From Allobosea sp. UNC402CLCol (GTDB taxonomy: Bacteria > Pseudomonadota > Alphaproteobacteria > Rhizobiales > Beijerinckiaceae): a stretch of DNA of 64,000 nt. The stretch spans positions 434,001 to 498,000 of the forward strand of contig NZ_JQJJ01000009.1 in NCBI RefSeq assembly GCF_000745475.1, written 5' to 3'. Positions 1 through 9,430 of the stretch are shown in pieces. Position numbers and translations under genes: made by a program. The notes under the pieces were generated by a model. The model was given only the letters and a program-made list of their open reading frames with translations, had not been told where the DNA came from and did not search any database. Positions within the stretch are counted from its first letter, which is position 1. Each line of letters begins with the position of its first letter.

Positions 1-986
1 ACGACCTGTGCGACGGCGGCCTGCCCCTCCGGCGATTCCGAACGAGCCTCGAAATAGACCGCCTCGGCCAGGCAGCGCTGCTCGCGCGCCATGTTCTCCG
101 GCACGATCAGCCCGGCATAGCTCTGCCGCTCGCCCGGCGTCGCGAGGCGCAGGTCTCGGGTCGCCGGCGCGGAGGCGAGCGCGATCCGCGCCTCCGGCTG
201 CTGCGCGCCATGCGCGGGCAGGGCGGGGGGCGTCAGCTCCGCCATGGCGATCGCCGAGCGGGGCGTCGACGAGCTGCGCTGGCTGGGCGAGGGCACCGCA
301 GGCGAGGAGCCGTCGATGCTTTCGAGATAGAGCTCGGCCTGGCGCGCCGAAGTGATCTTGGGCTTCAGCGAGACCGGCGAGGAATCGGACAGGGCCGGGT
401 CGGTCAGGCCCTCGTCGATCGCATAGGGCTCGAAACCGCTGGGAGGGCCCTCGACCTCTCCCGCTGCGCGCATCGCATCGAGCGAGAAGCCGCCCGAGAT
501 CAGCCTGGGCTGGGTGTCGCCGAAGACGACGCGCTCGAGCTCGACGGAGGGGTGCTGGGATAGGCCGGGCCGCAGGCTCGGCAGCATGTCGCCCTTGGCC
601 GTGCGGTCGACCTCCGGGAAGCTCGCTGCCGTGCGCTTCATGTCCTCGCGCGGCTGGCGCGGATCGACGACGATGCGCCGCTCCGGATCCTCGAAGGAGA
701 GGCTGGCCTGCACAATGGCCGAGGACAGGGCAAGTCCCGGCAGCCGGAAGGCGCTCTCCGCCACCAGCATCGAGGGGCCTTCCGCCAATGCGGAGGCGGG
801 GCCGGGATCGATGCGCGGGATCGCGCTGGAAGGCAGGCCGGTCGGCCCGAAATTCTGTCCGGCCGAGGCGGTGAAGGAGACCAGCAATCCGACCGACAGG
901 GCCCAGGGCGCAGCCGTCACCGCGGCCCATCTGAGCCCCGGCGCCCGCCCGCCTCGCTTCCGCCTGTGAAGACGCAAATGACTCAA
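1..986 (-). CDS. Cell wall hydrolase, SleB-like (partial, runs off left edge)
   Basis: This minus-strand gene is cut by the window edge, so only its N-terminal ~328 residues are visible. The last visible stretch reads CLAEAVYFEARSESPEGQAA, the start of the SleB/Hydrolase_2 (PF07486) cell-wall hydrolase domain whose glutamate (EAVYFEAR) is part of the catalytic region. The N-terminus is arginine-rich and followed by a hydrophobic stretch (WALSVGLLVSFTASA), a signal or anchor segment. Between this and the hydrolase domain lie about 250 residues rich in Pro, Ser and Ala, probably a periplasmic linker. I see no in-frame ATG upstream; TTG at 986 gives MSHLRLHRRK and is the best start, with GTG at 920 as the alternative. 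Family assignment is firm, exact function and start are inferred. Confidence 0.75.
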   Translation of the reverse strand, partial: MSHLRLHRRKRGGRAPGLRWAAVTAAPWALSVGLLVSFTASAGQNFGPTGLPSSAIPRIDPGPASALAEGPSMLVAESAFRLPGLALSSAIVQASLSFEDPERRIVVDPRQPREDMKRTAASFPEVDRTAKGDMLPSLRPGLSQHPSVELERVVFGDTQPRLISGGFSLDAMRAAGEVEGPPSGFEPYAIDEGLTDPALSDSSPVSLKPKITSARQAELYLESIDGSSPAVPSPSQRSSSTPRSAIAMAELTPPALPAHGAQQPEARIALASAPATRDLRLATPGERQSYAGLIVPENMAREQRCLAEAVYFEARSESPEGQAAVAQV

Positions 987-1344
987 AACGACGCACCCGT
1001 CCCGACGATACGGAACGAAAGACCGCCGGCCGGAGCCGCGTCTTCGTTGGAATCCGTTATCGCCTCGGTAAGGTTGAGCGGCAGTTAACGCCGGAGGGTG
1101 TTTTTGGCCGGGCTGGAGCGTCATTGGCGTGCGAGCACCCGGGGCTTGCCTTCGGCGCCCCCCGGCACAGGTTCCGCAAAGCAATTCGCAATGACGACTC
1201 CGGCGGTCCTTTCTGATCGAAAGCTGCTCCGGCGCGGCCGCCGGCCATATCGGTCCGTGATGCCTCGTTTCACGAAAACGCGCTGGTTGCCCCCGGGGCG
1301 AGCCGCTATCGTGTAGTCACACATTCGAGGCTTCGGGGACATTC
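987..1344. other. Intergenic region without a recognisable gene
   Basis: About 360 bases separate the SleB-like gene from the divergent MFS gene. Small open frames exist on both strands here, but they have no family resemblance or ribosome-binding site. The stretch presumably carries promoters for both divergent genes; I cannot place them convincingly. Confidence 0.5.
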
Positions 1345-2589
1345 ATGAGCTCCACTCCGGCAAGCTCCAAACCGGCACGCAGCTACGCTCCGGAGGTCAT
1401 CGTCGCGGCCGGCTGCCTGATCGCGCTGATCACCTTCGGGCCGCGCGCCAGTGCCGGCCTGTTCCAGATCCCGATGACGCTGCAGTTCCATTGGGGCCGC
1501 GACATCTTCGGCCTGGCCCTGGCGATCCAGAACCTGCTCTGGGGCCTCGGCGCTCCCTTCGCGGGCGCCATCGCCGACCGCTACGGCACGGTGCGCGTGC
1601 TCTGCGTCGGCGCGGTGCTCTATGCCGCCGGCCTCGTCGTCATGGCCCATGCGACGACGCCGCTGCAGCTCCATCTCGGTGCCGGCGTGCTGATCGGCTT
1701 CGGCCTTTCGGCCTGCTCCTTCAACCTTGTCCTCGCCGCCTTCGGCAAACTCCTGCCGGAGCAGTGGCGGCCGATGGCCTTCGGCGCCGGCACGGCGGCG
1801 GGCTCCTTCGGCCAGTTCCTGTTCCCGCCGATCGGCAACATCCTCATCGATACGCTGGGCTGGCAGCAGGCGCTGATGGTCTTCGCCGTGACCCTGCTGC
1901 CGGTGCTGCCGATCTCGATCATCCTGGCGACGCGCAAGCTCGGCGGCTCCGGCAGCACCACCGCCAACCTGCCGAATCAGACGGTGGTCCAGGCGCTGAC
2001 CGAGGCGTTCAGGCACCGCAGCTACGTCCTGCTCGTGCTCGGCTTCTTCACCTGCGGCTTCCAGCTCGCCTTCATCACCGTCCACATGCCCGCCTATCTC
2101 CGGGATACCGGCCTGCCGGCCTGGGTCGGCGGCTGGACGCTCGCCGTCATCGGCCTCGCCAATGCCGTTGGCTCGCTCTCCTCCGGCTGGCTCTCGACGC
2201 GGATGCCGAAGCGCCATCTCCTCGCCTGGATCTATCTGGGCCGGGCGGTGGCGATCGCCGCCTTCATCCTGATCCCGCCGAGCCCGCTGACGGCACTGAC
2301 CTTCGGCGTCGTCATCGGCCTGTTCTGGCTCTCGACCGTGCCGCCGACCTCCTCGCTGGTCATGCTGATGTTCGGCACGAAATACATGGCGATGCTCTAC
2401 GGCTTCGCCTTCTTCTCGCATCAGGTCGGCGGGTTTCTCGGGGTGTGGCTCGGCGGCGTGCTTTATGAAGCGATGGGCAACTACCAGTTCGTCTGGTGGC
2501 TCTCGGTCGCGCTCGGCGTCGCCTCGGCGCTGATCAACCTGCCGATCGTCGAACGGCCGGTCGAGCGGCCGCAGGCGCAGCCCGCCTGA
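1345..2589 (+). CDS. MFS transporter, monocarboxylate/OFA-like
   Basis: A 414-residue inner-membrane protein with about twelve hydrophobic segments and the layout of the major facilitator superfamily. A motif-A-like loop ([13 protein letters not shown]) lies between the second and third helices, and the N-terminal half continues with [16 protein letters not shown]. The overall look is that of the monocarboxylate/oxalate:formate-type MFS branch. The gene stands alone on the plus strand and the next gene starts about 100 bases later, so co-transcription with acuI is possible but unproven. The substrate cannot be read from the sequence. Confidence 0.8.
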   Translation: MSSTPASSKPARSYAPEVIVAAGCLIALITFGPRASAGLFQIPMTLQFHWGRDIFGLALAIQNLLWGLGAPFAGAIADRYGTVRVLCVGAVLYAAGLVVMAHATTPLQLHLGAGVLIGFGLSACSFNLVLAAFGKLLPEQWRPMAFGAGTAAGSFGQFLFPPIGNILIDTLGWQQALMVFAVTLLPVLPISIILATRKLGGSGSTTANLPNQTVVQALTEAFRHRSYVLLVLGFFTCGFQLAFITVHMPAYLRDTGLPAWVGGWTLAVIGLANAVGSLSSGWLSTRMPKRHLLAWIYLGRAVAIAAFILIPPSPLTALTFGVVIGLFWLSTVPPTSSLVMLMFGTKYMAMLYGFAFFSHQVGGFLGVWLGGVLYEAMGNYQFVWWLSVALGVASALINLPIVERPVERPQAQPA

Positions 2590-2686
2590 TCCGGAAGACG
2601 ATCCCGCGCACGGCCGATGGGGTTGCGATGGCGGACCGCCGCTGCAACCTTGTCGGCTTTCGCATGTCAGTGTTCGGGAGATGGGG

Positions 2687-3673
<987 letters not shown>

Positions 3674-3676
3674 GGT

Positions 3677-4351
3677 TCAGCCGAGCTTCGCTCCGGCGCG
3701 GCGCGCCAGGGCTTCGCGCGCTTCTTGAAACGCGGCCGTGTCGGCACGGACGGCCGCGATCAGATCGGCTGGCGCCGAGGCGGGCGAGCCGCCGCTGAAG
3801 GGAGGCTGCGGGTCGTACTCCATCTGCAGCTGCACTTTCCGCGCCCGCTCCTCGCCGAAGAGGTGAGCGGCGAGGGACAATGCGAAGTCGATTCCCGAGG
3901 TGACGCCCGCGCCGGTGATGCGGTTGCGGTCATGGACGACCCGCTCGGCGACGGGCTCAGCTCCGAGCAGGCTCAACTGTGACAGGGAAAGCCAATGGCT
4001 CGTCGCGCGATACCCCTTGAGAAGCCCCGCCGCGCCGAGAACCAGCGAGCCGGTACAGACGGAGGTGATGTAGCGCGCGCTGCCGGCCTGCTCCTGCAGG
4101 AAGGAGAGCACGTCCTCGTCCTCCATCAGCGCGCTTTGGCCTGGCCCTCCGGGAACGAAGAGGATATCGGCCTGCGGACAGTTCCGGAAATCGCAGCTTG
4201 GCAGGATCGTCAGCCCGCTGGCGTCCCGGACCGACTCCGTCGTCTTCCAGACCAGGTCGATCTTGCACTCGCGGAAGCGGGACAGGACTTCGAAAGGCCC
4301 GGTCAGGTCGAGCTGCGTCAGGCGCGGGTAGAGAAGCATCACAATCTGCAT
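3677..4351 (-). CDS. inhA: DJ-1/PfpI family protein, isonitrile hydratase-like (InhA)
   Basis: A 224-residue cytosolic DJ-1/PfpI-fold protein. The nucleophile-elbow cysteine is Cys99 in TSVCTGSLVLGAAGLL, and the N-terminus carries QLDLTGPFEVL. From memory it resembles the Pseudomonas isonitrile hydratase InhA along its whole length (VCTGSLVLGAAGLL, ITGAGVTSGIDFALSLAA and the C-terminal EYDPQPPFSGGSP), which hydrates isonitriles to N-formamides. No C-terminal AraC DNA-binding domain is present, so it is an enzyme and not a GlxA regulator. ATG 4351 is chosen because the N-terminal extension in the longer open frame matches no family member. A LysR gene lies upstream on the same strand. Confidence 0.75.
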   Translation of the reverse strand: MQIVMLLYPRLTQLDLTGPFEVLSRFRECKIDLVWKTTESVRDASGLTILPSCDFRNCPQADILFVPGGPGQSALMEDEDVLSFLQEQAGSARYITSVCTGSLVLGAAGLLKGYRATSHWLSLSQLSLLGAEPVAERVVHDRNRITGAGVTSGIDFALSLAAHLFGEERARKVQLQMEYDPQPPFSGGSPASAPADLIAAVRADTAAFQEAREALARRAGAKLG

Positions 4352-4490
4352 GGGCTCGGCTCCGTCGGGAAGGTGAGGCCCAGGCGCGCGGCTCATGCGT
4401 TCGCGTTTCCCGATGGTGATCCATCTCGTAGCGCCAGTCGCGCGAACGCTGCGAATGTAGAGCGCCACACCCGAGCGGGCAACGCAGTCT

Positions 4491-5396
4491 TTACTCCGCC
4501 CCCTCGATCAGCATCCGATGCCGCATGAGCTCATTGCTGCAGTAATCCATGAAGGCGCGCACGCGCGGGACGTGGCGGATGTCCGGATGGGTCAGCACCC
4601 ACAGGCCCGTCGCGAAATCGGGATTGGGCGGCAGCAGGCGCGTGAGCCCCGGCCGCCGGTCCGCGATGAAGCAGGGCAGAGGGCCGATGCCGAGCCCCTG
4701 CTCGACGGCCTCGGTGATGCCGAGCACGGCCGAGCTCTTCAGCGCGATCCGCTCGGGCGCGACATGCTCGCGCACGAAGCGCGCCGCCTTCACATGCGAG
4801 AGCTGGTCCCCGAGAGCGACCCAGTCGCGCAGGTAGAGCCGGGCCGGGTCGGCTTTCTCCTGCGCCGTGATGCCGTCCTCGCTGCGGCCATAGATCGCCC
4901 AGGCGAGGGTGGCGATGCGCCGACCGACCAGCGTCTCGCCCGGCGTGTCGCTGGCGCGGATGGCGACGTCGGCGTCGCGCTTGGACAGATTGAGCGCCTG
5001 GTTGCCGATGACGACATCGAGCCGGATCGCCGGATGCGCCCGCCGGAAACCGGCGAAGATCGGCAGCAGCAGGTTGAGATGCAGCGTATCGGTGGTGGTG
5101 ATCCTGATCTCGCCGGAGGGCGCCACGTCGCGGCCGGCGAGTCGCCGGGAAAAGGCCGTCACGTCCTCTTCCATCCGCCCGGCCAGCGCCGCCATCTCCG
5201 CGCCGGCGACGGTGGCGACATAGCCGGTCTTGCGCCGCTCGAAGAGCGGCATGCCGACCATCTCCTCGATCTGCCCGAGGCGGCGGAACACGGTGGAATG
5301 GTTGACCGCGAGCGCTCCCGCCGCACCCGTCAGCCCGCCATGGTCGGTGATGGCCTTGACCAGGCGGAAATCGTCCCAGGCGAGCTTGGAAGACAT
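4491..5396 (-). CDS. LysR family transcriptional regulator
   Basis: A 301-residue LysR regulator: an N-terminal winged helix-turn-helix (residues 5-65, with GGLTGAAGALAVNHSTVFRR) followed by a substrate-binding domain starting near GEIRITTTDTLHLNLLLP. ATG 5396 (MSSKLAWDDF) is chosen since the longer frame adds residues overlapping a repeat element. It lies upstream of, and in the same direction as, the isonitrile hydratase-like gene with a 139-base gap, so it may regulate that gene, though LysR targets are more often divergent. Ligand unknown. Confidence 0.85.
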   Translation of the reverse strand: MSSKLAWDDFRLVKAITDHGGLTGAAGALAVNHSTVFRRLGQIEEMVGMPLFERRKTGYVATVAGAEMAALAGRMEEDVTAFSRRLAGRDVAPSGEIRITTTDTLHLNLLLPIFAGFRRAHPAIRLDVVIGNQALNLSKRDADVAIRASDTPGETLVGRRIATLAWAIYGRSEDGITAQEKADPARLYLRDWVALGDQLSHVKAARFVREHVAPERIALKSSAVLGITEAVEQGLGIGPLPCFIADRRPGLTRLLPPNPDFATGLWVLTHPDIRHVPRVRAFMDYCSNELMRHRMLIEGAE

Positions 5397-5497
5397 CGGT
5401 GATCTTTTCCTCCCCGCCGGCACGCAAGCCGAAATCTTGCATGGATGCAAGATGATGCCGTCCAAATCCGAACGAATGGCGACGTGCGAAACGGTCG

Positions 5498-5616
5498 AGC
5501 CCTCATCCTGAGGAGCCGTTCCGTAGGAACGGTGTCTCGAAGGATGCTTCACCGGGGCAGAATCCGCTGGAACATCCTTCGAGACGCCGCTGACGCGGCT
5601 CCTCAGGATGAGGGCT
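5498..5616. repeat. Palindromic intergenic repeat (REP/RIME-like)
   Basis: A 119-base imperfect palindrome upstream of the LysR gene. Perfect 20-base outer arms lie at 5498-5517 and 5597-5616 (right arm GGCTCCTCAGGATGAGGGCT), and inner arms at 5534-5546 and 5573-5585 (CATCCTTCGAGAC). It could fold into a long cruciform or hairpin. An 18-base piece of the same arm recurs at 62208-62225, so it is a dispersed family and not a private operator. It resembles the short palindromic elements common in rhizobial genomes. Confidence 0.8.
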
Positions 5617-5635
5617 GTGAATTGCAGATGCGTTC

Positions 5636-6616
5636 TCAGCGCGGCGCGGCCGCTCGCCGCAGCCTGTCGTTGATCGCCTCGCCCAGGCCTTGCTCGGGGA
5701 TGCGGGCGACGGCGATCGTCTTCCGGCCGGTCTCGTCGAGCCGGCGCAGATAACCGAACAGGTGGCTCGCCGCCTCGCGCAGATCGCCGGTCGGGCTCAG
5801 ATTGAGCGCATGCGGATGGCTGTGCGTCTCCGGGCCGAAGCCGAGCCAGGCCTCGCCCTCTCGCGGCGCATCGGCATCGAGCCGGACCCGTGCGGCCGGC
5901 GCGTAATGTGAGGTGAGCATGCCCGGCGCGATCGGCGCCTGCCCGGCCTCGCCCGCCTGGACCAGCGGGCGGCCGATCACGCCTTCAAGCGCGGCGCGGG
6001 GAATTCCGCCAGGCCTGAGCAGGCGCGGCGCCCCGTCAAGGCAGGCGACGATGGTCGATTCGACTCCGACCTCGGTCGGGCCGGCATCGAGCACGGCGTC
6101 GATCCGCCCGTCGAGATCGGCCAGCACATGGGCGGCGCTGGTCGCGCTGATCCGGCCGGAACGGTTGGCCGAAGGCGCCGCGATCGGCCGCCCTGCGGCT
6201 TCGAGCACGGCATGTGCGACGGGGTGGGCCGGCACGCGCAGCGCCACGGTGGCAAGCCCGGCCCGCGCCAGATCGCTGACCGTGCAGCCCGGCGACGCCG
6301 GCACCACCAGCGTCAGCGGCCCCGGCCAGAAGGCTTGCGCCAGCGCCAGCGCATTCGCGTCGAACAGGCCCTGCCGCCGTGCGCCGGCGAGATCGGGCAG
6401 ATGCGAGATCAGCGGGTTGAAGCTCGGCCGCTCCTTGGCCGCATAGATGCCGGCGACGGCCGTGCCCGCGGTCGCGTCGGCCGCCAGCCCGTAGACCGTC
6501 TCCGTCGGCAACGCGACGAGGCCGCCCGCGCGCAGGATCGCCGCCGCCTCGGCGATGCCGGCGGCATCGGCCGCGAGACGCTTCGTCGTACGGGAGAGGG
6601 AAGGAGACTGATCCAC
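5636..6616 (-). CDS. sua5: L-threonylcarbamoyladenylate synthase, two-domain Sua5 type
   Basis: A 326-residue cytosolic enzyme that makes threonylcarbamoyl-AMP from threonine, bicarbonate and ATP, the first step of the universal tRNA t6A37 modification. The YrdC/TsaC domain spans roughly residues 15-205, with PTETVYGLAADA, the Lys61-x-Arg63 pair (AAKERPSFNPL) and Ser149-x-Asn151 (APSANRSG) that bind substrate. A C-terminal Sua5 domain (about 225-320) follows the linker PIAPGMLTSHYAP, which marks the long Sua5 form instead of the single-domain TsaC. It is divergent from the acyl-CoA dehydrogenase. Length and motifs are complete. Confidence 0.93.
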   Translation of the reverse strand: MDQSPSLSRTTKRLAADAAGIAEAAAILRAGGLVALPTETVYGLAADATAGTAVAGIYAAKERPSFNPLISHLPDLAGARRQGLFDANALALAQAFWPGPLTLVVPASPGCTVSDLARAGLATVALRVPAHPVAHAVLEAAGRPIAAPSANRSGRISATSAAHVLADLDGRIDAVLDAGPTEVGVESTIVACLDGAPRLLRPGGIPRAALEGVIGRPLVQAGEAGQAPIAPGMLTSHYAPAARVRLDADAPREGEAWLGFGPETHSHPHALNLSPTGDLREAASHLFGYLRRLDETGRKTIAVARIPEQGLGEAINDRLRRAAAPR

Positions 6617-6636
6617 GAGGCGATTGACCGAAGATG

Positions 6637-6650
6637 GTTTATATATAAAC
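6637..6650. promoter_or_regulatory. AT-rich perfect palindrome between sua5 and acyl-CoA dehydrogenase
   Basis: GTTTATATATAAAC is a perfect 14-base palindrome inside the 176-base divergent intergenic region. It stands out as AT-rich in a GC-rich genome and lies about 20 bases upstream of the sua5 start. It could be a promoter -10 region, a repressor operator, or both. No regulator can be named. Confidence 0.4.
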
Positions 6651-6792
6651 TAATTACCGGGCGCGGCACGGAACGAAGGTCGCGCTCGTCTGCGCATGGC
6701 ATAGGCGATAGTTCCTCGCTACCATCGCGGCAACGGCAAATTCGGGCCCGGCCGCCCCAGCGGGGCGGAAACGCGGCCGAAGGGAGACGATC

Positions 6793-8568
6793 ATGACTTA
6801 TCGCGCCCCGGTTTCGGACATGCTGGCGACCATGCGCCATGTCGCCGGCCTCGACCGGCTGATTGCGGACGGGCTGGCGCCGGAGCTCGAAGGCGGCGTC
6901 GCGGAAGCCGTGCTCGACGAGGCCGCCAAATTCGCAACCGACGTCATCGCGCCGCTGAACCGGGTCGGCGATCTCAATGGCTCGAAGCTGAAGGACGGCG
7001 CCGTCACCACGCCGCCGGGCTGGAAGGAGGCCTACAAGGCCTGGGCCGAAGCCGGCTGGAATTCGCTGCCGGCGCCGGAAGCCTATGGCGGACAGGGCCT
7101 GCCGACGCTGCTGCAATCGGCCTGCATCGAGATGTGGAACTCGGCCGCCTTCGCCTTCGCGCTCGGCCCGCTGCTGACCGTCGGCGCGATCGAGGCGCTG
7201 TACGCGCATGGCTCCGACCATCTCAAGGAGACCTATCTCGCCAAGCTCGTCTCGGGCGAGTGGATGGGCACGATGAACCTGACCGAGCCGCAGGCGGGCT
7301 CCGATCTCAACGCGCTGCGCAGCAAGGCCGAACGGGTCGGTGACGGCACCTATCGCATCACCGGCCAGAAGATTTTCATCACCTATGGCGAGCACGACCT
7401 GACCGAGAACATCGTCCATCTCGTGCTGGCGCGCCTGCCCGATGCCCCTCCCGGCACGCGTGGCATCTCGCTCTTCCTCGTGCCGAAATTCCTTGTCAAT
7501 GCCGACGGCTCGCTCGGCGCCCATAACGACCTGCGCTGCTCCGGCATCGAGCACAAGCTCGGCATCCATGCCTCGCCGACCTGCTCCATGGCCTTCGGCG
7601 ACAAGGGCGGCGCGATCGGCTGGCTGATCGGCGAGGAGAATCGCGGCCTCGCCTGCATGTTCACGATGATGAACAACGCCCGCTTGAACGTGGCGCTGCA
7701 GGGCGTCGCCATCGCCGAGCGGGCCTATCAGCAGGCGCTCGCCTTCGCCCATGAGCGCAAGCAGGGCACGGCGCTCGATGCGCCGAAGGGCGCCCCGATG
7801 AGCCCGATCATCGTCCACCCGGACGTCCGGCGCATGCTGATGGACATGCGCGCCAAGACGCAAGGCGCGCGCGCCATCTCCTATCAGGTCGCCGAAGCGC
7901 TCGACCGTTCGCATCGCGAGACCGACGAGGGCAAGCGCAAGGCCGCGGCCGAGCGCGCCGCCATCCTCACCCCCATCGCCAAGGCCTATGCCACCGATAT
8001 CGGCATCGATGTCGCCTCGACGGGCGTTCAGGTCCATGGCGGCATGGGCTTCGTCGAGGAGACCGGCGCCGCCCAGCATTTGCGCGATGCCCGCATCGCC
8101 GCGATCTACGAGGGCACCAACGGCATCCAGGCCATCGACCTTGTGACCCGTAAATTGCCGCTATCCGGCGGCGAGGCGGTCAAGGCGCTGATCGCCGAGA
8201 TGCGTGGCATCGTCGGCGAGGTCGAGCGCGCCAATAATCCGGGCTTCGGCCACGCCGCCACCCGTCTCGGCGCTGCCGTTGACGCGCTGGAGCGCGCGAC
8301 GGAATGGATGCTGGCGACGCTCGGCACGAGCCAGGCCGATGCGCTGGCCGGCGCCACGCCCTATCTCAAGCTCTTCGCGCTGGCGCAGGGCGGGACGGGG
8401 CTGGCCAAGAAGGCACTCGCCACCCGCTCGGAAGCCGAAGGCACCGGCGACCTCGCCACCGCCCGGTTCTATGCCGAATACATCGCGACGGAGGCCCCGG
8501 CGCTGGAACTCACCGTGACGGAGGGCGCCGGCGCCATCGCCGACGCGGCCGCGGTCTTCGCGGCGTGA
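6793..8568 (+). CDS. Acyl-CoA dehydrogenase, DmdC-like (long form)
   Basis: A 591-residue FAD acyl-CoA dehydrogenase of the long form that includes 3-methylmercaptopropionyl-CoA dehydrogenase DmdC. Domains in order: N-terminal helical domain, middle beta domain with MNLTEPQAGSDL near 161-172 and the FAD-contact region, C-terminal helical domain with the catalytic-base glutamate Glu440 in AIYEGTNGIQA, then an extra C-terminal domain of about 130 residues. Known family role: alpha-beta oxidation of acyl-CoA with electrons passed to ETF; DmdC acts in DMSP demethylation. DmdC-like paralogues are abundant in alphaproteobacteria and often have other substrates, so the substrate is open. GGGAGACGATC precedes the ATG as ribosome-binding site. 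Confidence 0.85.
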   Translation: MTYRAPVSDMLATMRHVAGLDRLIADGLAPELEGGVAEAVLDEAAKFATDVIAPLNRVGDLNGSKLKDGAVTTPPGWKEAYKAWAEAGWNSLPAPEAYGGQGLPTLLQSACIEMWNSAAFAFALGPLLTVGAIEALYAHGSDHLKETYLAKLVSGEWMGTMNLTEPQAGSDLNALRSKAERVGDGTYRITGQKIFITYGEHDLTENIVHLVLARLPDAPPGTRGISLFLVPKFLVNADGSLGAHNDLRCSGIEHKLGIHASPTCSMAFGDKGGAIGWLIGEENRGLACMFTMMNNARLNVALQGVAIAERAYQQALAFAHERKQGTALDAPKGAPMSPIIVHPDVRRMLMDMRAKTQGARAISYQVAEALDRSHRETDEGKRKAAAERAAILTPIAKAYATDIGIDVASTGVQVHGGMGFVEETGAAQHLRDARIAAIYEGTNGIQAIDLVTRKLPLSGGEAVKALIAEMRGIVGEVERANNPGFGHAATRLGAAVDALERATEWMLATLGTSQADALAGATPYLKLFALAQGGTGLAKKALATRSEAEGTGDLATARFYAEYIATEAPALELTVTEGAGAIADAAAVFAA

Positions 8569-8585
8569 GGGCGGCCGCGCCCTGC

Positions 8586-9380
8586 TCAGGCAGCCGCGCT
8601 CTTGCGGACGCGGATATGCAGGAACAGCGGTGCGATATGCGTATCGGCGAGGTAGGGCTGGGCCTGCGCCGTCTCGGCATCGACGCGCGGCTCGGCCATA
8701 TGCTCGATCGTCAGCCCGGCCGAGACGATCATCGCGACCCATTCGCTCAGCGTGCGGTGGAAGCGCGGCACGCGGAACGGTTCGACGCTGGCCTTGACCT
8801 CGGCCGGCGCGGCGCCGAAGCGCCAGGTTTCGATCTCGCCGTCGATGCCGTCGAAATAACGGCCGACCTCGATTCCGCGGATGGTCCCGGCCTCGTCCCG
8901 CAGCACCTTGCGATAGGGCGGGGCAAAGCACGGATGCAGGATCGAGAACTGCAGGAACCCTCCGGGTCTCAGCACGCGCGCGGCTTCCGCCAGCGCCTTG
9001 TCCTGCCGCGGCATGTCCATCATCGACATGAACGCCGTGGCGAAGTCGAAGCTTGCATCGGCGAAGGGCAGGGCGGTGCCGTCGCCCTCCCGATAGGCGA
9101 TGCCGAGCGGCGCCTGCATCTCGGCCGCTTGCGCGTGGCGAATGAAGGTCGGCGCGATGTCGACCGCAGTCATGCGCGCGCCGGCCTCGGCCAGCTTGCG
9201 TGTGTTCGAGCCTTCGCCGCAGCCGATGTCGAGGCCGTCCAAGCCGGCAATATCGGGCAGGTTCGCCAGGAAGGCCGGCGTGTTCAATGCGTCGCGATAG
9301 AGGTCGTAGCCGGCGCGCGCGTGCCGGGTCCAGGTTTCGGCATTGGCCTCCCAGCAGGCCGCGACATCCGCGCTGTCCAT
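8586..9380 (-). CDS. Class I SAM-dependent methyltransferase
   Basis: A 264-residue Rossmann-fold methyltransferase (Methyltransf_11-like). Motif I is GLDIGCGEGSNTRKLAEAG near residues 49-67, motif II ends in TAVDIAP, and the post-motif segment LPFADASFDFATAFMSMMDM and AARVLRPGGFLQFSILHPCF are typical of small-molecule methyltransferases. The substrate is not predictable. It ends 17 bases after the acyl-CoA dehydrogenase stop in convergent orientation and is divergent from the SDR pair, 50 bases apart. Confidence 0.8.
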   Translation of the reverse strand: MDSADVAACWEANAETWTRHARAGYDLYRDALNTPAFLANLPDIAGLDGLDIGCGEGSNTRKLAEAGARMTAVDIAPTFIRHAQAAEMQAPLGIAYREGDGTALPFADASFDFATAFMSMMDMPRQDKALAEAARVLRPGGFLQFSILHPCFAPPYRKVLRDEAGTIRGIEVGRYFDGIDGEIETWRFGAAPAEVKASVEPFRVPRFHRTLSEWVAMIVSAGLTIEHMAEPRVDAETAQAQPYLADTHIAPLFLHIRVRKSAAA

Positions 9381-9430
9381 GGTTCTGCTCCGTTGCGAGG
9401 GGAGCGGGGCTATAGAGCGACGAACCCGCT

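Noticed and set aside
987..1344. Small open frames in the first intergenic region
   Set aside because: No ribosome-binding site, no family resemblance, composition of non-coding GC-rich DNA.
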